From Candidatus Eubacterium faecigallinarum (GTDB lineage Bacteria > Bacillota > Clostridia > Oscillospirales > Acutalibacteraceae), in the NCBI GenBank assembly GCA_019115455.1, contig DXDN01000023.1, forward strand, positions 1-37,788: a stretch of 37,788 nucleotides of DNA. The letters are read 5' to 3'. Shown here piece after piece: positions 22,737 to 29,881 of this stretch. Made by a program: the position numbers and the translations under genes. Position 1 is the stretch's first letter, and each line of letters begins with the position of its first letter. Below the pieces are notes generated by a model, which searched no databases, had not been told where the DNA came from, and worked only from the letters and a program-made list of their open reading frames with translations.

Positions 22737-23790
22737 ACAGATAGTTGACGAAATGCTCAAGGCTTATTTTAATGAATCAGGACAAAAGCCGGATAAAAAT
22801 TCCCTTGAAATGAAAAGAATTGAGGCGGTCGCCAGCGAACTTTACGGGCTGTCGTGCTACGGCGATTTTATTTTTAAGCAGTCTTTTGTGCAGACGGCCA
22901 CGGGCGAATACCTTGACAGACACGGAGAGATAAGGGACTGTGCCAGAAAAGAAGCGTTCTGTGCAACAGGTTGGCTTGATTTTTATCTTGATGAGCCAAT
23001 AGAGGAAGATGTAGAAATTCCCCTGGGGACGATATGCTCTGTAAAAGATCAACCGTATCTGCAATTTGTTACTGATGAAAAGGGCGTTATAACAGCCGGA
23101 GAGACCAGCGTCAGTTTGGCCGCGTCGGCGATGTATCCCGGAAGTGATTATAACGTCAAGAAAGGCGAAGTCACAGTTATGGTGAACGCACCGGTCAAGG
23201 TATCCGGTGTTGTTAATAAAATAAGGTTTGAATACGGTGCGGATGCGGAAAATGATAATGTTTACAGAAAAAGAATAATGAGCAATTACAATGTTGCTCA
23301 AAACGGAGTCAATACGACTTCACTGGAGAATATTGTGCTTGACTTGGATTTTATTAAAGACTGCTATATTCCTGAGGCAATTTCACCCGGATATATGAAT
23401 GTAGCTATTTTGACCCATGACGGCTACATCACTACACAGGAAAGACTCGTTTTGGAAGATTCTATAGGAATACATAAAATCACAGGTGCAGAATTTAGTT
23501 TATCGATGGCGACTCCAAAAAATTATTCTATAACTGTTGATATCTATATTAGAGCAGGATTTGATCATGAAGAGGTAAAAGCAAAGGTTGAAGATATCGT
23601 TAAGGAAGTTAATGAAACTTGCAGAATCGGAAGATCTCTGTCAATTACTTTGATATCAAAACGGCTGTCATTGCTTGAGGAATTAACAGATTTTTATCTA
23701 TATTGCGATGAGGCTAACGGTGAAATTATCTCATGCCGTTATGATGAGTTCCTTGATCTGGAAGAGTTGAGGGTGAACTGTTTTGAATAA
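22720..23790 (+). CDS. Baseplate J-like protein (Mu gp47/XkdT-like)
   Basis: A protein of about 356 residues with the order expected of baseplate J proteins: N-terminal 'YEQIVDEMLKAYFNE', 'QTATGEYLDRHGEIRDCARKEA', 'IPLGTICSVKDQPYLQFVTDE', 'SVSLAASAMYPGSDYNVKKGEV', 'YRKRIMSNYN' and a C-terminal 'NYSITVDIYIRAGFDHEEVKAKVEDIV'. It makes the wedge frame of a contractile baseplate. The start is uncertain: TTG 22720 fits the family start and has GGCAGG about 12 nt upstream; ATG 22690 gives ten extra residues without a ribosome site. Its end overlaps the next gene by 8 nt. Confidence 0.8.
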   Translation: MNRTYEQIVDEMLKAYFNESGQKPDKNSLEMKRIEAVASELYGLSCYGDFIFKQSFVQTATGEYLDRHGEIRDCARKEAFCATGWLDFYLDEPIEEDVEIPLGTICSVKDQPYLQFVTDEKGVITAGETSVSLAASAMYPGSDYNVKKGEVTVMVNAPVKVSGVVNKIRFEYGADAENDNVYRKRIMSNYNVAQNGVNTTSLENIVLDLDFIKDCYIPEAISPGYMNVAILTHDGYITTQERLVLEDSIGIHKITGAEFSLSMATPKNYSITVDIYIRAGFDHEEVKAKVEDIVKEVNETCRIGRSLSITLISKRLSLLEELTDFYLYCDEANGEIISCRYDEFLDLEELRVNCFE

Positions 23791-24346
23791 CGAACAGATA
23801 TTTGAAAGACTTTCAGCCCTTTATGACAAACTTAATATAGATCATACGGCAGGTTCGCAGGAAAATGCACAGTTAAAGGCTTTCAGCAGCGGAATATCCC
23901 TTTTGCAAGAGCAATTTGACGAGTATTTTAAGCAAATATTTCCCGATACAGCCGAGGGCTTGGGACTGGCTTATTACTGCGAACTGCTTGACGTTGACTA
24001 TTCTCTTGAGGAGCAGGAAAGAAGAGATGAGATTATATACAGGTTGTCGGAGGACTACAGAAAGCTGGATTGCAGTTTGCTTAAAGAGCAAATTGAGGGA
24101 CTCGGCGAAGGCTTTTCCTATAGCTGCAACAATTTTACCATAACTATTGACGGCTCAATCAGCGGTAAGGAATATTTGCTGAAGAAAATTAACTCGATAA
24201 TTGAAAGGTTTATTTCGCCGTTTACTGTGGTGAATTTTGCCGGCGACGGAGCTGACTTTGACTACTGGGATTCCCTGGATTATTTTTTTGAAGATTATGA
24301 TTCCTTGGGGCTCAGATTTGAGCTTTTGGATACATTAAAATTATAG
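23783..24346 (+). CDS. Baseplate/tail protein (Mu gp48/XkdU, DUF2313-like)
   Basis: A 187-residue protein beginning with TTG 8 nt after GAGGGTGA. It has 'ENAQLKAFSSGISLLQEQFDEYFKQIFPDTAEGLGLAYYCELLDVD' followed by 'RRDEIIYRLSEDYRKLDCSLLKEQIE', the pattern of DUF2313/XkdU proteins: four-helix N-terminal part, then a small beta domain ('FSYSCNNFTITIDGSISGKEYLLKKINSIIERFISPFTVVNF'). It attaches tail fibres to the J-type wedge protein. Position directly after the J gene supports this. Confidence 0.7.
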   Translation: MNNEQIFERLSALYDKLNIDHTAGSQENAQLKAFSSGISLLQEQFDEYFKQIFPDTAEGLGLAYYCELLDVDYSLEEQERRDEIIYRLSEDYRKLDCSLLKEQIEGLGEGFSYSCNNFTITIDGSISGKEYLLKKINSIIERFISPFTVVNFAGDGADFDYWDSLDYFFEDYDSLGLRFELLDTLKL

Positions 24347-24361
24347 CTGAAAGGAGAAACA

Positions 24362-24844
24362 ATGAGCAGTACTAATAAGACGAAAAATTTGCAGCTTAAC
24401 AGCTGGATAGGTTCTGACAAGCCTAAAAGAGAGGATTTTAACGCTGATAACAGTATAATAGACAAGGCAATAACAGATCATGTTGAAGATAATACAGTAC
24501 ACATTACCTCCGAGGAAAGAGGCATTTGGAATAATTATATGTTTACCGGTACTTATTACGGAAACGGAACCACTGAAAGAGTAATTGAGACTGAGTGCCC
24601 GTTCGAAGCAAGAATAGGGTTTGTTTTCGCAAACAGCAGACCAACATCAATTGCCAGATTTTCCGACGGCAAAAAGAACAATTATTTCGGCGTTTTCGGA
24701 TTTATGGCTAATTCTCTGGGATTAAAGCTTGACAGCGGTGGCAAAAATTTTACCGTGGAGCAGAGCGCATATGCTATGACCTCAGGAGAATATGCCAACT
24801 ATAATGAATCAGGTGTAACATATCATTACATGATGTTCAGATAA
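24362..24844 (+). CDS. Tail-fibre-like protein, last gene of the cluster
   Basis: A 160-residue protein with an N-terminal 'KTKNLQLNSWIGSDKPKREDFNADNSIIDKAITDHVED', the attachment segment common at the start of Firmicute phage fibres. A short helical hinge ('HITSEERGIWNNY') follows, then a C-terminal beta-rich domain (about residues 60-160) ending 'YHYMMFR'. The C-terminal domain probably recognises a surface ligand, but I do not know its family. It is very short for a fibre. AAAGGAG precedes the ATG and a terminator starts 17 nt after the stop. No chaperone, holin or lysin follows. Confidence 0.6.
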   Translation: MSSTNKTKNLQLNSWIGSDKPKREDFNADNSIIDKAITDHVEDNTVHITSEERGIWNNYMFTGTYYGNGTTERVIETECPFEARIGFVFANSRPTSIARFSDGKKNNYFGVFGFMANSLGLKLDSGGKNFTVEQSAYAMTSGEYANYNESGVTYHYMMFR

Positions 24845-24861
24845 AATATAACAGATTACAG

Positions 24862-24897
24862 AGTACCCCGAATTTGACAGTTCGGGGTACTTTTTTC
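24862..24897 (+). terminator. Terminator ending the phage-derived cluster
   Basis: AGTACCCCGAA (24862-24872) pairs with TTCGGGGTACT (24881-24891), followed by TTTTTC. It separates the cluster from the ECF/coaX operon. Confidence 0.9.
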
Positions 24898-24926
24898 TTT
24901 ACTTTGTATGTATATTGTAATATAAT
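24898..24926 (+). promoter_or_regulatory. Predicted promoter of the ECF S component-coaX operon
   Basis: TTTACT (24898-24903), 17-nt spacer, TATAAT (24921-24926). It leaves a leader of about 95 nt before the ATG at 25030. Confidence 0.65.
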
Positions 24927-25029
24927 ATTTATCGCATTGTATCCGAGGCAAAAATATTATTTGCCGGGCGGTGTTGGTTGTGTGTTTTGCCGTGCCGCTT
25001 TGGAACAGTAGCAGAAAGGAAAATTTAAA

Positions 25030-25608
25030 ATGAAAACAAACACAAAGAAAATCGCCGGGACCGGTATACTTACCGCGGTAGTGGTGGTGCTGCAATTACT
25101 GGGCAGCTTTATAAAATTCGGTCCTTTTTCAATCTCGCTGGTGCTTATACCAATAGTAGTCGGAGCGGCGCTGTATGGTAAGGCGGCAGGTGCGTGGCTG
25201 GGAGCGGCATTCGGAGTAGCCGTGCTGGCTTCGGGAGACGCGTCGATGTTTATGGCAGTTAATCCGGCAGGAACGGTGATTACTGTTATGGCAAAGGGAC
25301 TTCTTGCAGGACTTCTTGCAGGTCTTGTTTACAGCCTTGTTGAAAAGAAAAACAAAATTGTTGCAACCATAGTTGCGGCGATTGTTTGTCCTGTGGTTAA
25401 TACAGGAGTGTTCCTGGTAGGATGTTCGCTGTTTTTTATGGACACATTAAAGGAATGGGCACAGGGTGCAGGCTTCGGTACATCGGTAGCGACATATATG
25501 ATAGTCGGTCTTGTGGGACTTAATTTCGTGTTTGAGCTTGTTATAAATATCGTGCTTTCGCCGGTAATTGTTAAGCTTGTAAGACTCGGGAAGAAGGAAA
25601 ATAAATGA
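25030..25608 (+). CDS. ECF transporter S component, probably pantothenate-specific
   Basis: A 192-residue membrane protein with six hydrophobic helices (about residues 9-30, 35-58, 62-88, 90-106, 112-138, 150-182). It has the S-component features of energy-coupling-factor vitamin importers: a short basic N-terminus ('KTNTKKIAGTGILTAVVVVLQLLG'), which provides small-residue packing with the shared T subunit, and 'MAVNPAGTVITVMAKGLLAGLLAGLVYS'. It captures substrate and delivers it through the shared EcfA/A'/T module, which is not in the window. The ATGA overlap with coaX makes pantothenate the likely ligand (PanT-like), although specificity is inferred from context only. AGAAAGGAAAA precedes the ATG. 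Confidence 0.82.
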   Translation: MKTNTKKIAGTGILTAVVVVLQLLGSFIKFGPFSISLVLIPIVVGAALYGKAAGAWLGAAFGVAVLASGDASMFMAVNPAGTVITVMAKGLLAGLLAGLVYSLVEKKNKIVATIVAAIVCPVVNTGVFLVGCSLFFMDTLKEWAQGAGFGTSVATYMIVGLVGLNFVFELVINIVLSPVIVKLVRLGKKENK

Positions 25609-26372
25609 TTTTAGCTATTGATATTGGAAATACAAATATAGTGCTCGGATTTCTTGAGGGCGAGGAACTGATTCACGAATGCCGCCTTACAACTGCGGCA
25701 GACGCTTCCGCCGATGAATACGCAATACAGTTTAAGAGCATTTTTGAAATATTTAAAATTAATGTTGAGGATATAGAGGGCAGCGTGCTGTCTTCTGTCG
25801 TGCCGCCTCTTAACAGAACTATTCCCAAGGCAATTATGATGATTACGGGCAAAAAGCCCGTTGTTGTAGGACCCGGTGTAAAAACAGGGCTTAACATTAA
25901 AATCAATAATCCTGCGGAATTGGGAGCCGATATGGTTGCCGGCGCAGTGGCAAGCGTGGCTAAATACCCGTGCCCACAGATAGTTTTTGATTTGGGTACT
26001 GCTACCACCGCTTCAGTTATAGACAGAAACGGCTGTTTCCTTGGCGGTTCAATTATCTGCGGAGTAAAGACAGGGCTTAATGCGCTTTCGCAATCTGCTG
26101 CTCAGCTTCCTCAGATAGAGATAGTAGCTCCGCCCACAGCAATATGCACAAATACTATAGATTCAATGCGCAGCGGCACTGTGTTCGGTACGGCGGCAAT
26201 GCTGGACGGAATGGTAAAAAGATTTGAATCCGAGCTGGGCGAGAAAGCTACCGTAATAGTTACAGGCGGTATCGGAGGCGTAATTGCCGGATACTGCGAA
26301 AGCGAAGTTATTGTTGATAAGCGTCTGCTTATTGACGGACTGCGTATTATATATGATAAAAATAAGTGCTGA
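25605..26372 (+). CDS. coaX: Type III pantothenate kinase
   Basis: A 255-residue ASKHA-fold enzyme phosphorylating pantothenate, the first committed step of coenzyme A synthesis. Motifs: 'MILAIDIGNTNIVLG' (phosphate-1, with the catalytic Asp), 'ELGADMVAGAVA' (substrate loop with the conserved Asp), 'IVFDLGTATTASVI' (phosphate-2) and 'VIVTGGIGGVIA' near the end. Length matches the family. It does not carry the type II extension. The start overlaps the ECF S component stop by 4 nt, so uptake and phosphorylation of pantothenate are co-expressed. Confidence 0.97.
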   Translation: MILAIDIGNTNIVLGFLEGEELIHECRLTTAADASADEYAIQFKSIFEIFKINVEDIEGSVLSSVVPPLNRTIPKAIMMITGKKPVVVGPGVKTGLNIKINNPAELGADMVAGAVASVAKYPCPQIVFDLGTATTASVIDRNGCFLGGSIICGVKTGLNALSQSAAQLPQIEIVAPPTAICTNTIDSMRSGTVFGTAAMLDGMVKRFESELGEKATVIVTGGIGGVIAGYCESEVIVDKRLLIDGLRIIYDKNKC

Positions 26373-26393
26373 TATAAGAGGATGATTTGATTT

Positions 26394-27635
26394 ATGGCAG
26401 TGTTTCGCGGCTTCAGGGCATACAGACCGTCTGAGGATAAACAGGCGCTGATACCGGCTCTTCCGTATGATGTTATGAATAAGCAGGAGGCAAGGGAAAC
26501 CGTAAAGGGTAATCCCTATTCGTTTCTGCATGTTGACAAGGCTGAGATTGATCTGCCTGATTCAACGGATATCTATTCAGATGAAGTATATGAAAAAGCA
26601 AAGGAAAATCTTTTGAATCTTGAGTCGTCAGGAGCTCTTGTTCAGGATAAAACGGCGTGTTTTTATATCTATAAGCAGGTTATGAACGGCAGGCAGCAGG
26701 TGGGAATTGCAGGCTGCGCATCCATAGATGATTACACTAATAATGTTATTAAAAAGCACGAGCATACACTCGCAAAAAAAGAAATTGACCGTATACGTCA
26801 CGTTGATACCTGCGACGCAAACACAGGTCCTATTTTTCTGACTTACAGGAAAAATGACGGCATAAACGAAATCGTCGACTGCTGGATGAAAGATCACGCT
26901 CCGGTCTATGACTTCTTTGCTGACGGCGCTCAGCAGACGGTGTGGGTAATAGACGACGGCGAAACTGTAAAAAGGCTGTCAGAGCTTTTTTTGACTGTCG
27001 AATCAATGTATATTGCCGACGGGCATCACAGATGTGCATCTGCCGTAAGGGTAGGTCAAATGCGCCGAAATGCCCATAAGGATTATACGGGCAATGAGGA
27101 ATTTAACTATTTTCTTGCCGTTGCTTTCCCTGCGGATCAGCTTAAAATAATGGATTATAACCGTGCTGTTAAAGATTTGAACGGCATGACCGTTTCGCAG
27201 TTTATATCAAAAGTTTCGGAAAAATTCACAGTAACAGAAGTGCCGGGCAGATACATACCGCCGAAAAAGCATACTTTCGGAATGTTGATAAAAGATAAAT
27301 GGTATGCTCTTGAGGCGAAAAAGGTAATTATTGACGAAATTGACCCGGTGCACAGGCTTGATGTGTCGATATTGCAGGACAATTTGCTGGGTCCGATTTT
27401 GAATATCACAAACCCCAAGGATGACGACCGAATTGATTTTATAGGCGGTATCAGAGGGCTTGAAGAGCTGGAAAAAAGAACGTCAGAGGATATGGAGCTG
27501 GCTTTTGCCATGTATCCTACCACCGTGGATGACCTTATGGCAATAGCTGACGCAGGGCTGATAATGCCACCCAAATCAACATGGTTTGAGCCAAAGCTCT
27601 TGTCAGGACTTTTTATCCATCATCTGACGGACTGA
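26394..27635 (+). CDS. DUF1015 family protein
   Basis: A 413-residue soluble protein with the hallmarks of DUF1015: 'VFRGFRAYRPSEDKQALIPALPYDVM' at the N-terminus, 'NPYSFLHVDKAEIDLP', 'KKHEHTLAKKEIDRIRHVDTCDANTGPIFLTYR' and 'YIADGHHRCASAVRV'. The last block resembles ParB/Srx-like nucleotide-binding loops (DGHHR), so a nucleotide-dependent kinase-like role has been suggested for this group, but function is not established. In some bacteria DUF1015 genes lie next to serine or phosphoglycerate pathway genes; here the neighbour is coaX. AAGAGGATG lies upstream of the ATG and the gap to coaX is 21 nt, so it may be the third gene of that operon. Confidence 0.88.
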   Translation: MAVFRGFRAYRPSEDKQALIPALPYDVMNKQEARETVKGNPYSFLHVDKAEIDLPDSTDIYSDEVYEKAKENLLNLESSGALVQDKTACFYIYKQVMNGRQQVGIAGCASIDDYTNNVIKKHEHTLAKKEIDRIRHVDTCDANTGPIFLTYRKNDGINEIVDCWMKDHAPVYDFFADGAQQTVWVIDDGETVKRLSELFLTVESMYIADGHHRCASAVRVGQMRRNAHKDYTGNEEFNYFLAVAFPADQLKIMDYNRAVKDLNGMTVSQFISKVSEKFTVTEVPGRYIPPKKHTFGMLIKDKWYALEAKKVIIDEIDPVHRLDVSILQDNLLGPILNITNPKDDDRIDFIGGIRGLEELEKRTSEDMELAFAMYPTTVDDLMAIADAGLIMPPKSTWFEPKLLSGLFIHHLTD

Positions 27636-27646
27636 ATAAATGCATG

Positions 27647-27675
27647 TTGCAATTAATGCTTTAATGTGATAAAAT
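27647..27675 (+). promoter_or_regulatory. Predicted promoter of the M28 peptidase gene
   Basis: TTGCAA (27647-27652), 17-nt spacer, TAAAAT (27670-27675), ahead of a GGAGGGG ribosome site. Confidence 0.55.
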
Positions 27676-27703
27676 TATCCTATAAATTTCGGAGGGGCAG
27701 AAT

Positions 27704-28963
27704 ATGAAAATAGCTAACGAATATTCGGACAAAATCGACCTTAAGAGAAATACGGAATACGCCGTGAAAGGCATAACTAAAATATGCAAAAAAATCGGTC
27801 CCCGTAAGCCGGGTTCTCCTGAGGAGCTGCGTGCTCAGCAGTGGATGGAAAAAGATATGAAGAACTATTGCGACAAGACGGAGATCGAGTCCTTTACTCT
27901 TCATAGGCAGGGCTTTATGGGATTTATTCCGTTTACCGTTGCCTGCGGTGTGGCGTCAGTATTTGTAAACTGGTTTGCTTCGCCGATAGCTGCTTTGGTG
28001 CTTTGCGTTTTGGCGTTTATACCGCTTTTGTTTGAATTCCTTATGTACAAACAGTTTGATGATTTTCTTTTCCCGAAGCAGACTTCGCATAACATGATTG
28101 CCACAAGAAGCCCTAAGGGAGAGGTAAAGCAAAGAATTATCCTTGTAGGTCATTCCGACAGCCAGTTTGAGTGGACGCTCAATTACCTTATGGGCGGACT
28201 TAAAGCAAAGCTGTTTGTTGAAATTCCCGCCGTTGTGGGACTTATCGTTCAGACGGTTTATGCCGTTGTGTGCCTTATCGTAGGTAAGGGAACGCTTGCG
28301 GCTTCTGATATAACAACGGCAAGATGGTTCTTTATCGCATTCTTTGTTGTGTCATGCGTTTTCATTCCGTTTGAGATAGCGTTTCTTTTCTTCCAGAGCT
28401 GGACTAAATCAGTGCCAGGTGCGTCAGACAACCTCTCAGGCTGCTATGCAGGAATGGCTACTATAAAGGCTCTTGCCGAGGCAGGAATAGAGTTTGAGAA
28501 TACCGAGGTAAGAATGATTTGCTCAGGTTCAGAGGAAGCAGGACTCAGAGGCGCAAAGGCATACGCTAAGGCTCATGAAAACGAGCTTAAGGATATCCCT
28601 ACTGCTGTTATTGCTATTGATACTTTCCGCGACCTTGAGGATATGGCGGTTTATGACCGTGACCTTTCAGGTACTGTACAGCATGACTGGGGCGTAAAGA
28701 ATCTTGTTAAAAACGCTGCGGCAAACTGCGGATACGATCTGCATTTTGAGTCGATATACATAGGCGGAAGCGACGCTGCCGCATTTACACAAAGGGGCAT
28801 TAAGGCAACCGGATTTGCCGCTATGAATCCGGATCCGCCACGCTATTATCACACTCGTCTTGATACTCCCGAAAACCTCAGACCTGAGGCTATCGAGGCA
28901 GGAATTGAGATTCTTTGTGAAACACTGTGTATGTATGACAAAGAGGGACTTCCTCAAAAATAA
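27704..28963 (+). CDS. M28-family metallopeptidase with embedded membrane helices
   Basis: A 419-residue zinc peptidase. The two-zinc site of the M28 family is complete: H150 in 'VGHSDSQ', bridging D242 in 'PGASDNLSG', E277/E278 in 'GSEEAGLRG', D306 in 'AIDTF' and H383 in 'YYHTRLDTP'. Unlike soluble members, four hydrophobic segments are inserted. Two come before the first ligand (about 71-90 and 91-113) and two fall between H150 and D242 (about 172-195 and 207-231), so the catalytic core is threaded with a membrane domain. It should act at the cytoplasmic membrane as an aminopeptidase-like enzyme; the substrate is unknown. GGAGGGGCAGAAT precedes the ATG. Confidence 0.85.
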   Translation: MKIANEYSDKIDLKRNTEYAVKGITKICKKIGPRKPGSPEELRAQQWMEKDMKNYCDKTEIESFTLHRQGFMGFIPFTVACGVASVFVNWFASPIAALVLCVLAFIPLLFEFLMYKQFDDFLFPKQTSHNMIATRSPKGEVKQRIILVGHSDSQFEWTLNYLMGGLKAKLFVEIPAVVGLIVQTVYAVVCLIVGKGTLAASDITTARWFFIAFFVVSCVFIPFEIAFLFFQSWTKSVPGASDNLSGCYAGMATIKALAEAGIEFENTEVRMICSGSEEAGLRGAKAYAKAHENELKDIPTAVIAIDTFRDLEDMAVYDRDLSGTVQHDWGVKNLVKNAAANCGYDLHFESIYIGGSDAAAFTQRGIKATGFAAMNPDPPRYYHTRLDTPENLRPEAIEAGIEILCETLCMYDKEGLPQK

Positions 28964-28980
28964 TTGAAAATTTTGTATAT

Positions 28981-29020
28981 ATCACCTGCTGTTGTGAAAA
29001 AATATAGCAGGTGATTTTTT
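28981..29020 (+). terminator. Terminator hairpin that contains the spoVAE ribosome site
   Basis: ATCACCTGCT (28981-28990) pairs with AGCAGGTGAT (29006-29015) and is followed by a T-run that ends directly at the spoVAE ATG (29021). The 3' arm holds the AGGTGA Shine-Dalgarno, so the same structure ends M28 transcripts and hides the next gene's ribosome site. Confidence 0.75.
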
Positions 29021-29374
29021 ATGATTTTTTTAAAGGCTTTTCTTGTGGGCGGTCTTATCTGCGTTGTGGGGCAGCTTTTGATTGATTTAACTAAGCTGAC
29101 TCCGGCAAAGATACTTGTTATTTTTGTATGTGTGGGTGTTCTTTTGGGCGGAATCGGAGTTTATCAGCCGCTGGTGGAATTTGCCGGCGCCGGAGCAACT
29201 GTGCCTCTGACGGGTTTTGGAAATTCTCTGGCAAGGGGCGTTAAGGAAGCTATTCAGGAAAACGGATTCTTGGGAGTAATAACCGGCGGACTTACTGCCT
29301 GCTCGGCAGGAGTGACCGTGGCGATGCTCAGCGCTCTTATGGTGGCGCTCATTTGCAGACCTAAGGATAAATAG
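29021..29374 (+). CDS. spoVAE: Stage V sporulation protein AE
   Basis: A 117-residue membrane protein with three to four hydrophobic segments, matching SpoVAE: 'FLKAFLVGGLICVVGQLLIDLTKLTPAKILVIFVCVGVLLGG', 'YQPLVEFAGAGATVPLTGFGNSLARGVKEA' and 'GFLGVITGGLTACSAGVTVAMLSALMVALI'. In spore formers it belongs to the SpoVA channel that moves Ca-dipicolinate into the forespore and out at germination. Here no spoVAC or spoVAD gene accompanies it, which is unusual. It may be a second copy or the operon has been split. Its ribosome site lies in the 3' arm of a terminator-like hairpin. Confidence 0.9.
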   Translation: MIFLKAFLVGGLICVVGQLLIDLTKLTPAKILVIFVCVGVLLGGIGVYQPLVEFAGAGATVPLTGFGNSLARGVKEAIQENGFLGVITGGLTACSAGVTVAMLSALMVALICRPKDK

Positions 29375-29418
29375 GCACATTTTATCGTAACGGGCTGCAT
29401 TTTGTCTTTTGAATTATC

Positions 29419-29447
29419 TTGAATTTTTTTACATTATGTGTTATAAT
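29419..29447 (+). promoter_or_regulatory. Predicted promoter of the SCP2-like gene
   Basis: TTGAAT (29419-29424), 17-nt spacer, TATAAT (29442-29447); GGAGG lies 29 nt further on. Confidence 0.65.
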
Positions 29448-29492
29448 TATACCACAAATAAAGTTATTATATTGTTTGTGGAGGTAATTCAG

Positions 29493-29819
29493 ATGGCAAT
29501 GACGTATGAATCCGTCGTTCAGGCGGCGAGAAAGAAATTTTTGAATACGGACGTATCTTCCGTACAGGGAACGCTTGCTTTTCAGATTAACCTTGTAGGC
29601 AAGGTAGAGGGTATATTCTACATTGAAATTAAAGATGGCCGAGTAAACGTTGAGCCATACGAGTATTATGACAGAAACGCTATCCTCACTATGAACGCCA
29701 CCAATTTCATGAAGCTTATCAACGGCAAGCTTGACCCGGTTATCGCATTTACAACCGGCAAACTTAAGGTTGACGGTGATGTCAATGCTGCCCTTGAAAT
29801 CGTTAAGTTTTTAAAATAA
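29493..29819 (+). CDS. SCP2 sterol-binding domain-like protein
   Basis: A 108-residue single-domain protein with the SCP2 fold pattern: N-terminal helix 'YESVVQAARKKFLNTDVSSVQGTLAFQINL', strands 'GVEGIFYIEIKDGRVNVEPYEYYDRNAILTMNATNFMKLINGKLDPVIAFTTGKLKVDGDVNAALEIVKFL' (here with 'KVEG' in place of the first residues), the last part being the diagnostic SCP2 'F..GKLK..GD...A..' segment. It is soluble and should bind a hydrophobic ligand. ATG 29493 with GGAGGT is chosen over a longer frame from 29409 that overlaps the promoter. A hairpin terminator follows. Confidence 0.8.
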   Translation: MAMTYESVVQAARKKFLNTDVSSVQGTLAFQINLVGKVEGIFYIEIKDGRVNVEPYEYYDRNAILTMNATNFMKLINGKLDPVIAFTTGKLKVDGDVNAALEIVKFLK

Positions 29820-29831
29820 TCTGAAACAGCA

Positions 29832-29860
29832 AAAGGATAGTGTTTTCACTATCCTTTAAT
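29832..29860 (+). terminator. Hairpin terminator after the SCP2-like gene
   Basis: AAAGGATAGTG (29832-29842) pairs with CACTATCCTTT (29847-29857) over a TTTT loop; the following T-tract is imperfect (AATTTTG). Confidence 0.65.
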
Positions 29861-29881
29861 TTTGATTTGAGGTGAATATCA

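Larger units (their letters stand above)
14681..24897 (+). mobile_element. Compact phage-derived head-plus-baseplate cluster (defective prophage or domesticated particle)
   Basis: Sixteen contiguous plus-strand genes between two hairpin terminators. They encode packaging and head functions (small and large terminase, portal, protease, capsid, three connector/completion proteins), then a baseplate series in PBSX/Mu order. Sheath, tube, tail chaperones and tape measure, which normally lie between these sets, are replaced by one 29-codon frame. No integrase, repressor, replication, holin or endolysin gene and no tRNA-type attachment repeat is seen at either edge. The reading frames look intact and translation is tightly coupled, which suggests selection. 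Base composition resembles the host genes on either side. Confidence 0.8.

Noticed and set aside
14600-24990. Attachment-site direct repeats around the phage-derived cluster
   Set aside because: I compared both edges by eye and saw no convincing repeat of 12 nt or more, and no integrase or tRNA.
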